Assembly: GCF_905397285.1 (NCBI RefSeq)
Contig: NZ_CAJPUX010000004.1
Span: 434,001 to 498,000 of the forward strand
From: Cupriavidus plantarum
GTDB lineage: Bacteria; Pseudomonadota; Gammaproteobacteria; Burkholderiales; Burkholderiaceae
Direction: 5' to 3'
DNA length: 64,000 nt
Below the pieces are notes generated by a model. The model was not told the origin of the DNA. It saw nothing but the letters and a program-made list of their open reading frames with translations, and did no database searches. Positions 57,727-64,000 of the stretch are shown here, piece after piece; the stretch's first letter is position 1, and each line of letters begins with the position of its first letter. Both the position numbers and the translations under genes were made by a program.

Positions 57727-58338
57727 ATGAATTGGCATCTGGTTTCCTTCTTTGGCGAGTCCGCGTTTCTCATCCCATGCGCGGCGTTCCTCTACGGATG
57801 GCTGCGATGGCGTGGCGCGGGCGACGTCGCTCGTCATTGGCTGCTCGCGTTCTCCGTAACCGCGGCATTGGTGCTGATCTCCAAGCTCGCCTTTATGGGA
57901 TGGGGCATTGGCAGCGCGCGCATGAACTTCACCGGATTCTCCGGGCACGCGATGATGGCCGCGTCGATCCTGCCCGTGCTGCTGTACCTGATGGTGCCCG
58001 CGGGTCGCCCGGCGCTGGGCGTGCTGGCCGCGCTCGCCGGTGTGCTCGCCGCGCTCGCGGTGGGCCTGTCTCGGCTCATGCTCCAGGCGCATTCGGTATC
58101 GGAGGTGGCGAGCGGGCTCGCGATCGGCTTCTGCGTCAGCCTGCCGTTCATTCTGCGGCGGGGCGTGCCGCGCGGCGCGGTGACGATGGCGCTCGTCTCC
58201 GCGGCGCTCGGCACGCTGCTGATTCTTCCCGTCGGCCGCGTGGCCGGTGTCACGCACGAATGGGTGCAGGACCTCGCCACGTTCCTCTCCGGACGCGATC
58301 GACCCTACGAGCGGGGCGAGTGGTCCTCGCAGCTTTGA
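57727..58338 (+). CDS. PAP2-family membrane phosphatase
   Basis: The 203-residue protein has about six hydrophobic segments and a relaxed PAP2 signature: KLAFMGWGIG, FSGHAMMAAS (PSGH-like) and GLSRLMLQAHSVSEV (SRxxxxxHxxxE, with the catalytic His). PAP2 phosphatases release phosphate from lipid phosphates such as undecaprenyl pyrophosphate. It lies 109 bases before an undecaprenyl-phosphate sugar transferase, which suits a role in recycling the lipid carrier. ATG 57727 (MNWHLVSFFGES) is chosen; the frame extends upstream without support. Confidence 0.82.
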   Translation: MNWHLVSFFGESAFLIPCAAFLYGWLRWRGAGDVARHWLLAFSVTAALVLISKLAFMGWGIGSARMNFTGFSGHAMMAASILPVLLYLMVPAGRPALGVLAALAGVLAALAVGLSRLMLQAHSVSEVASGLAIGFCVSLPFILRRGVPRGAVTMALVSAALGTLLILPVGRVAGVTHEWVQDLATFLSGRDRPYERGEWSSQL

Positions 58339-58447
58339 TCGGGAGCGCTCCCCGCCCAGGAACGTGTGTGCGCCCCCTAACAGACGCTCCGCGACGCGTG
58401 CGCAACCATGACCCAGATAGAAATCCCGAAAGGGTTTGGGAGCGGTC

Positions 58448-59851
58448 ATGGCATCGAACTGGAATGTTGCCGCCGAGCGGCGTACAGCGCTTCACTACCT
58501 CTACAGACTTTGCGATGCGTTCCTGATCGCAATGAGCGGCGTCATCGTGGGCGAGCTGCATTTCCCGGGCGGCCTGCAGCAGGCTAACCCCGTCCACGGT
58601 TTTCTCACCATGCTGTGCGCGCTCGGCGCGCTCGTGGTGTTCCCGGCGTTCGGTCTCTACGACTCCTGGCGCGGCCGCAGCCAGGCGGTACTCGCCTTGC
58701 GCACGGGCGCGGCGTGGGCGACGGTGTTTCTCACGGCCCTGATGGGCGCGTTCCTGATCCATCAGATTGGGCACGTGTCGCGGATCTGGTCGATGGGATG
58801 GTTCCTCACCTCGACCACCGCGCTGCTGATCGCGCGCGTCATCATGTTCCGCATGCTCGCCAATGTGCGCGAGCAGGGTATCAACGCCAAGCGTGTGCTC
58901 ATCTTCGGCTATGGACCGCTCGGCCGCGAGATGTACCTGCGTGTGCAGCAGATTCGCGCGGCGGGCTATCGCGTCGTGGGCATCTACGATGAAGCTTCGC
59001 AGTCGATTCCCGCCAATGTTGCAACGCTGCGCACGATGGATGACGTCAATCAGTTCGTGCACAGCGAGGGTGTGCGTGAAATCTGGCTGACGCTGCCGAT
59101 GGCCGCCTGCCGCGACCTGTCCGACGTCGTGCGCCAGTTCCGGAACGAATTGATCGATATCCGATGGGTGCCCGACGTCGCATCGGTCGAACTGCTGGGC
59201 CACCGCTTCAGCGACTTCATGGGACTGCCCGTGATCGACCTGAACGCGCCGCCAGTCTCCGGCATCACGGGCGTGCTCAAGGCGAGCTTCGACCGTGTGT
59301 TTGCGGCGGCCGCGATTCTGGGGCTGTCGCCGATCATGCTGGTGATCGCCGTGCTCGTGAAGCTGTCGTCCCCAGGCCCCGTGCTGTTCCGCCAGCTGCG
59401 CCTCGGCATCGATGGCCGGCAGTTCCATGTGTACAAGTTCCGCACGATGAAGCTGCATCAGGATACGGGCGTGACGCAGGCCTGCCGCGGCGACGCGCGC
59501 GTCACGCGTATCGGCGCCTTCCTGCGGCGCACGAGCCTCGACGAGTTGCCCCAGTTCTTCAACGTGCTGCGCGGCGAGATGTCCGTGGTAGGTCCGCGTC
59601 CGCACGCGATGGAGCACAACGAGATCTACCGCGAGCTGATCGATCGCTACATGCTGCGCCACCGCGTCAAGCCCGGCATTACCGGCTGGGCGCAGATCAA
59701 TGGCCTGCGCGGCCAGACCGATACCGTCGAGAAGATGCGCCGCCGCATCGAATTCGACATCTATTACATCCAGCACTGGTCATTCCAGCTCGACCTTCGC
59801 ATCATTCTTCGCACCGCCCTGCATGGCTGGGCCGGCGCGGCCGCTTACTGA
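58448..59851 (+). CDS. undecaprenyl-phosphate sugar-1-phosphate transferase (WcaJ type)
   Basis: The 467-residue protein has four N-terminal membrane helices, a nucleotide-binding-like middle domain ([18 protein letters not shown]) and a C-terminal bacterial sugar transferase domain ([65 protein letters not shown]). It should start an exopolysaccharide unit by placing glucose or galactose phosphate on the lipid carrier. The middle Gly motif is typical of WcaJ/EpsE-type enzymes. ATG 58448 follows GGAG at 5 bases. The sugar is not assignable. No glycosyltransferase genes follow immediately. Confidence 0.92.
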   Translation: MASNWNVAAERRTALHYLYRLCDAFLIAMSGVIVGELHFPGGLQQANPVHGFLTMLCALGALVVFPAFGLYDSWRGRSQAVLALRTGAAWATVFLTALMGAFLIHQIGHVSRIWSMGWFLTSTTALLIARVIMFRMLANVREQGINAKRVLIFGYGPLGREMYLRVQQIRAAGYRVVGIYDEASQSIPANVATLRTMDDVNQFVHSEGVREIWLTLPMAACRDLSDVVRQFRNELIDIRWVPDVASVELLGHRFSDFMGLPVIDLNAPPVSGITGVLKASFDRVFAAAAILGLSPIMLVIAVLVKLSSPGPVLFRQLRLGIDGRQFHVYKFRTMKLHQDTGVTQACRGDARVTRIGAFLRRTSLDELPQFFNVLRGEMSVVGPRPHAMEHNEIYRELIDRYMLRHRVKPGITGWAQINGLRGQTDTVEKMRRRIEFDIYYIQHWSFQLDLRIILRTALHGWAGAAAY

Positions 59852-59909
59852 AAGACGCCAGGGCGGCGCCATGCCGCCCTTCCGCGCATACCTTCAGCAG
59901 AGGACATCC

Positions 59910-60161
59910 ATGAAGACAACGATCCGCAAGATTCTTGGCGACGTCGGACGGCTCGACGTGCCGCCCGCCACACTGGCCGATGACGACGACCTCTATGCGG
60001 CGGGGCTGTCGTCGCTCGCGACGGTACACGTGATGCTCGCCCTGGAGAACGCGTTCGATATCGAGATCCCCGACCAGATGCTGACGCGCCAGCTGTTCCG
60101 CAGCATCGACTCGCTCGCCAGCGCGGTATCGGCGATCCGCGAGCGCCAGGAGGCGGCATGA
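59910..60161 (+). CDS. acyl/aminoacyl carrier protein
   Basis: The 83-residue protein has the ACP fold pattern (DDDDLYAAGLSSLATVHVMLALENAFDIEIPD). Ser35 in GLSSL is the expected phosphopantetheine attachment site, with the usual preceding Asp replaced by Ser. It overlaps the next gene by ATGA and belongs to an operon with an amino acid:carrier-protein ligase two genes on. It therefore most likely carries an amino acid rather than a fatty acid. ATG 59910 follows AGAGGACATCC. Confidence 0.88.
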   Translation: MKTTIRKILGDVGRLDVPPATLADDDDLYAAGLSSLATVHVMLALENAFDIEIPDQMLTRQLFRSIDSLASAVSAIRERQEAA

Positions 60162-61384
60162 GTGCTGTGGCCCGGATCGCGCTCGCGCACGCGAATCCCG
60201 GGGATACCATCGCTTCCAGCGCAGCGGCCGATACCCTGTTTGCGGGCGCCCGCGCCGCGGCCGCCGTCGCGGCCCAGCATGCGGACGCCGTCGATCGCGA
60301 TGCGCGCTTTCCGGAAGAAGCCTTTGCCGCGCTACGCGAGCAGAAGCTCTTGGGAGCCATGGTGCCCGTGACGCTCGGCGGCGCCGGCGCGTCGCTCGCC
60401 ACGGTCTCGAAGATCTGCCGCATCCTCGGCGAAGCCTGCGCGGCGACCGGCATGATCTACGCCATGCACCAGATCCAGGTTGCCTGCGTGGTCGAACATG
60501 GGGGAGGCAGCGCGTGGCATGACGGGCTGCTGGCGCGGGTCGCGGCCGAGCAGTTACTGCTGGCCTCGGCGACGTCGGAGGAGGCCATCGGCGGAGCCCT
60601 GCGCACGAGCGGCTGCGCGGTGAATGCGGAAGGGGATCGATTCCATCTGCACAAGATGGCGCCGACCATTTCCTATGGCGCCCATGCGGACGGGATCCTG
60701 ATTACCGCGCGGCGCCATGCCGATGCGGCGCCTTCGGATCAGGTGCTGGTATGCGCGATGAAAGCCGACTACACGCTGCAGAGCCTGAACGCATGGGACA
60801 CGCTCGGCATGCGCGGCACGTGCAGCAACGGCTTCCGGCTCGAAGCGACCGGCGATATCGCGCAGATCCTGCCCGTGCCCTTCAACGAAATCGCGGACGC
60901 CACGATGACGCCGGTCTCGCACATCGTTTGGGGTGCGCTGTGGCTTGGCGTCGCCAGCGACGCCGTGGGGCGCGCGAAGACATTCTTCCAGGGGCAGGCG
61001 CGCGCGCGTCCCGGATCGTTGCCGCCGTCGGGGGCGCGCGTGGCCGAAGCGGTCAGCATGCTGCAACTGATGGAGGCGCGGCTGGATATGGCGCTTGCGC
61101 ACCAGCAGGCGCGGCATCGGGCCGACGGAGGCTCGCCCGAGGGTTCGGTGTCGGCCGCCTTTGCACTGGCCGCCGAGATGAACGGGCTCAAGACTTCGCT
61201 CTCCACGCTTGCGCTGCAGGCCGTGCAGCAGGCGCTGCTGGTCTGCGGCATGGCCGGCTACAAGCACGGCACGCCGTTCAGCCTCGGCCGCCACCTGCGT
61301 GACCTGTGGTCGGCGCCGCTGATGATCAACAACGATCGCATTCAGGCCAACACGGCCAACTTGCTGCTGGCGGATCGATCCTGA
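60158..61384 (+). CDS. acyl-CoA dehydrogenase-like flavoprotein
   Basis: The 408-residue protein has the acyl-CoA dehydrogenase fold: an N-terminal helical domain (FPEEAFAALREQKLLGAMVP; GGAGASLATVSKICRILGEACAATGM), the middle beta domain (KMAPTISYGAHADGILITAR, DTLGMRGTCSNGFRLE) and a C-terminal helical domain ending in LINNDRI-like sequence (APLMINNDRIQANTANL). It overlaps the carrier-protein gene by four bases. In this setting it may oxidise an amino acid bound to the carrier, comparable with prolyl-carrier dehydrogenases; this is inference. Confidence 0.85.
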   Translation: MSAVARIALAHANPGDTIASSAAADTLFAGARAAAAVAAQHADAVDRDARFPEEAFAALREQKLLGAMVPVTLGGAGASLATVSKICRILGEACAATGMIYAMHQIQVACVVEHGGGSAWHDGLLARVAAEQLLLASATSEEAIGGALRTSGCAVNAEGDRFHLHKMAPTISYGAHADGILITARRHADAAPSDQVLVCAMKADYTLQSLNAWDTLGMRGTCSNGFRLEATGDIAQILPVPFNEIADATMTPVSHIVWGALWLGVASDAVGRAKTFFQGQARARPGSLPPSGARVAEAVSMLQLMEARLDMALAHQQARHRADGGSPEGSVSAAFALAAEMNGLKTSLSTLALQAVQQALLVCGMAGYKHGTPFSLGRHLRDLWSAPLMINNDRIQANTANLLLADRS

Positions 61385-61395
61385 CGGAGACAGAG

Positions 61396-62355
61396 ATGGA
61401 TGTTCAAGCACTGACAGACGTGAAGCCGGTTGGTGGTGCCGGCGACGCGGCGCGGCCGGCCTTTCTGGACCGGTTGCTCGAAGCGGGCCTGTTGATCGAG
61501 TCCGGCGTGCCCGGCCTATACGGACGCAGCGCGGTGTTCGAGTCCATTGCTGACGGCCTGAACGCGGCGGTCACGCGCATTGGCGCTGACCAGCACGCCG
61601 AGGTGTTGCGCTTTCCGCCCGCCATGGGTCAGCGCGACTTCGAGACCAGCGAGTACCTCAAGAGCTTTCCGCAACTGGCGGGCACCGTGCACAGCTTCTG
61701 CGGCGACGATCGCGGCCATCATAGGTTGCTTGCGCGCCTGGAAGACAAGCAGGACTGGACCGATCAGCAGGAGCCGACCGGCGTGGTGCTGACGCCCGCG
61801 GCATGCTATCCGGTCTACCCCGTGATCGCGCGGCGCGGCCCGCTGCCGGCGGACGGCAAGGTCGTCGACGTGCTGTCGTACTGCTACCGGCACGAGCCGT
61901 CGCTCGAGCCGACGCGCATGCAGCTGTTCCGGATGCGCGAGTACGTCTGCCTCGGCACGCCCGAGCAGATCGTGGCGTTCCGTCACAAATGGATGGAGCG
62001 TGGACAGGCGCTCGGCCGCGCGCTCCAGCTGCCTGTGGAACTGGACATCGCCAACGATCCGTTCTTCGGACGCGGCGGCAAGATCGTTGCGGACAGCCAG
62101 CGCGAGCAGAAGCTCAAGTTCGAGCTGCTGATTCCCGTCAACGACGGCGCCGGACCGACGGCATGCATGAGCTTCAACTACCACATGGATCATTTCGGCG
62201 AGCTCTGGCACATCGCACTGCCAGACGGCGGCGTCGCGCATACCGGTTGCGTGGGGTTCGGCATCGAACGTCTCACGCTTGCATTGCTGCGTCACCATGG
62301 GCTCGACCTCTCGCGCTGGCCGCAACCGGTACGGGAAACGCTTGGAGGCGTTTGA
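61396..62355 (+). CDS. amino acid:[carrier protein] ligase (class II synthetase homologue)
   Basis: The 319-residue protein resembles the catalytic core of seryl-tRNA synthetases but lacks a tRNA-binding arm. It has motif 2 (YRHEPSLEPTRMQLFRMREYV) and motif 3 (GFGIERLTLALL), plus cysteines in TPAACYPVYP and HTGCVGFG that fit the zinc-site of the aa:CP ligase family. Those enzymes activate small amino acids such as glycine or alanine and load them on a carrier protein. The carrier gene is two genes upstream. ATG 61396 follows GGAGACAGAG; the next gene starts directly after the stop. Confidence 0.88.
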   Translation: MDVQALTDVKPVGGAGDAARPAFLDRLLEAGLLIESGVPGLYGRSAVFESIADGLNAAVTRIGADQHAEVLRFPPAMGQRDFETSEYLKSFPQLAGTVHSFCGDDRGHHRLLARLEDKQDWTDQQEPTGVVLTPAACYPVYPVIARRGPLPADGKVVDVLSYCYRHEPSLEPTRMQLFRMREYVCLGTPEQIVAFRHKWMERGQALGRALQLPVELDIANDPFFGRGGKIVADSQREQKLKFELLIPVNDGAGPTACMSFNYHMDHFGELWHIALPDGGVAHTGCVGFGIERLTLALLRHHGLDLSRWPQPVRETLGGV

Positions 62356-63339
62356 ATGTACGGAGACGGCAAGGTACGCACACGCGGCGGGACGCGGGCA
62401 CTGTTCGGGGGGAACCCCGTGTGGTCGCACGTCAATCGCCATATCGACCTGTGGGTCGAGCTGCTGCACGGATGGAATTTCGAGCCCATCGCGGCCTTGC
62501 CATTCACCGTCACGCTCGACTTCGCAGGCGACCAGTTCGTGTCGTCGAATATCCCTTCGGCCGATCTCGAGCGCCTCTACGGCATCGTGCAGGACGAGCT
62601 CTCGACGTACGGATCGCTCGAAGCGCATGTCGCCGCGCAGACGAGCCGCGGCAACGCGGTGCTGCTCGAAGTGGACAACTATCAGCTGCCGCAGCCGCCG
62701 GGCGCCTATCGCCGCCAGCACGCGCGCTCCTGCATCGCGATCGACGTACTGGTGCCGGAAGCGAACGCGGTGGGCTATTACCACCACGACGGCTATCACA
62801 CGGCCAGCGGCGACGACTACATGTCGATCTTCCGCCTGACCGGCACTGAAGCGACCTGGGGCACGACGGCGTTTCCGCATGCGGAGGTGGTTCGGCGGCG
62901 CTTCGACGCGCTGAATTCCGACGAGCTGGTGCGCGTCTCGCTGCAGCTGCTGCGAGATCACCTCGGGCGGCGTCCGAGGACGAATCCGATCGAGGCGTTC
63001 CGCGCCGCGTTTCCCGCGCATCTGGAGCGCCTGATGTCGTGCGGCGAACCCACGTTCCAGGCCTACGCCGCCAGCGTGCTGCGCCAGCTCGGCGCGAACT
63101 TCGAATTGCTGGGCAGCTATCTGCGCTGGCTCGTGATGAATGGCCAGACGCTGCCCGATACGGTGGCGGAAGCGTGCTACACGATGGCGTCGGAAGCCAT
63201 GGTCATGCAGTTCCGCCTGATGCGCGCCGTCATCAGCCACAAGACCGACAGCTGCGAGGACTGCCTCGAGCAGCTCGAACTGGCCTACCGGGACACCGTC
63301 CCCGCGCTGGCCGCTTACTTCGGGGAGACTGTCTCATGA
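62356..63339 (+). CDS. DUF1839-family protein
   Basis: The 327-residue protein has no signal peptide. Its main features are NRHIDLWVELLHGWNFEP, LEVDNYQLPQPPGAYRRQHARS and YHHDGYHTASGDDY, matching the DUF1839 family, which is often found beside amino acid:carrier-protein ligases. The family has no proven function; the conserved acid and His/Tyr positions could mean transfer of the carrier-bound group. It starts at the base after the ligase stop and overlaps the next gene by ATGA. Confidence 0.85.
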   Translation: MYGDGKVRTRGGTRALFGGNPVWSHVNRHIDLWVELLHGWNFEPIAALPFTVTLDFAGDQFVSSNIPSADLERLYGIVQDELSTYGSLEAHVAAQTSRGNAVLLEVDNYQLPQPPGAYRRQHARSCIAIDVLVPEANAVGYYHHDGYHTASGDDYMSIFRLTGTEATWGTTAFPHAEVVRRRFDALNSDELVRVSLQLLRDHLGRRPRTNPIEAFRAAFPAHLERLMSCGEPTFQAYAASVLRQLGANFELLGSYLRWLVMNGQTLPDTVAEACYTMASEAMVMQFRLMRAVISHKTDSCEDCLEQLELAYRDTVPALAAYFGETVS

Positions 63340-64000
63340 CCGCGCGCGACCCTATGCTTGCCCTGCAGCGCCTGCTGCAGCCCGGCGTGGCAGTCGGGCC
63401 TTCGAAGCTCGAAGGCGATTGGACGTTCCTCGAGACATTCGCGAACGCCGTGGCCCATCCCGATGAACTGTCGGAGAGTGGAAACTGGCTGCCGGCGCAG
63501 GTGCCGGGCACGGTGGCGGGCGCGCTGCGCGCCGCCAACCGCTGGGACGATACGGCGCCACCGCCGCTGCATCGCCACGACTATTGGTATCGCCTCCAGT
63601 TCTCCGGGTCTGGAGGCCGTCTGTTGCGCTTCAACGGGCTGGCGACGATCGCCGAGGTCTGGCTCAACGGCGTGCAGGTACTGACGACGCGGCATATGTT
63701 CGTCGCGCATCAGGTCGAGGTGCAGCTGGAAGGCCCAGACAACGTGTTGCATATCTGCTTCCGCGCGCTCCATCCCTGGCTCCGTGGCCAGCGCAGCCCG
63801 GTACGGTGGAAGCCGCGCATGATCGTGCCGCCGACGCTGCGGGCGGTGCGCACGACGCTGCTGGGGCACATGCCCGGCTGGTGCCCGCCCGTGCATGCAG
63901 TGGGACCCTGGCGCGATATCGAGTTGCTCGACCCCGTCGGTACCGAACCCACGCGCGGCGTGCGCGCCGAGTTGTCGAGCCGGCTCGATGGCAACGACGG
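63336..64000 (+). CDS. glycoside hydrolase family 2-like protein (3' truncated by the window)
   Basis: The frame starts at ATG 63336, overlapping the DUF1839 stop by four bases, and is open to the window end (221 codons). The visible part has the beta-sandwich signature of GH2 enzymes of the beta-mannosidase type (DYWYRLQFSGSGG, LLRFNGLATIAEVWLNGVQV, GPWRDIELLD). The catalytic barrel would lie beyond the window, so activity cannot be judged. Finding such an enzyme in an operon for carrier-bound amino acids is unusual and suggests that the amino acid ends up on a glycan or glycoside. Confidence 0.78.
   Translation, partial: MTARDPMLALQRLLQPGVAVGPSKLEGDWTFLETFANAVAHPDELSESGNWLPAQVPGTVAGALRAANRWDDTAPPPLHRHDYWYRLQFSGSGGRLLRFNGLATIAEVWLNGVQVLTTRHMFVAHQVEVQLEGPDNVLHICFRALHPWLRGQRSPVRWKPRMIVPPTLRAVRTTLLGHMPGWCPPVHAVGPWRDIELLDPVGTEPTRGVRAELSSRLDGND

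Overview
The window is GC-rich, densely coded DNA from a beta-proteobacterium of the family Burkholderiaceae, most likely Cupriavidus or a close relative. The genus call is inference from gene content and protein style: Bug/TctC receptors, Entner-Doudoroff genes beside a RepA-type origin, and DUF3701-like recombinase and VpsR-like regulators. The replicon looks like the secondary chromosome (chromid). It carries a plasmid-type repA origin with parA, parB and parS, but also housekeeping genes such as fumC, prfC and zwf. No tRNA, rRNA, IS element or CRISPR array was recognised.

Layout. 0-5.5 kb: end of an MscS-family channel, then an iron-uptake operon on the minus strand (FecI sigma, FecR, TonB-dependent receptor, DUF4198 protein) behind a Fur box. 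5.6-14.9 kb: a catabolic operon (HisD/HpsN-like dehydrogenase, SDR, LacI regulator, 3-hydroxyacyl-CoA-type dehydrogenase, LeuC/LeuD-like hydratase, isocitrate-lyase-family lyase, two Bug receptors) with two probable LacI operators upstream. 14.9-18.2 kb: a Fur paralogue, two candidate small RNAs, a His-rich exported protein, an EamA exporter and a PadR-like regulator. 18.3-25.9 kb: two divergent c-di-GMP genes, a zinc ribbon protein, a Cys-rich copper-storage-like protein and fumC. 26-37 kb: an OPT transporter, a 2-hydroxyacid dehydrogenase, and a zwf-pgl-glk-response regulator-kinase operon with edd facing away. 37-47.7 kb: MscS, MFS, prfC, YihY, small exported proteins, a sigma-54 activator and a purine permease.

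48.3-53.2 kb is the replication and partition locus. It has about twenty 17-bp iterons (consensus CGCAGAAACGGGTACGC), five of them in a 22-bp phased array, plus DnaA-box-like sites and GTATAC palindromes. These are followed by repA, parA and parB with two identical 16-bp parS-like palindromes. Two cold-shock genes flank ori-repA, and a recombinase-like gene without a visible catalytic end converges on parB. 55.4-64 kb holds receiver-like regulators, a PAP2 phosphatase, an undecaprenyl-phosphate sugar transferase and an operon of carrier protein, acyl-CoA dehydrogenase, amino acid:carrier-protein ligase, DUF1839 protein and a glycoside hydrolase 2-like protein.

The most striking feature is that the perfect 17-bp iteron also occurs as ten isolated copies between 18.3 and 46.3 kb. 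All lie on the left side of the origin, and two are inside coding sequence (glk, edd) in the same reading frame. This resembles a dispersed initiator-titration or replication-timing system. The amino acid:carrier-protein ligase operon is the second best candidate for an undescribed system.
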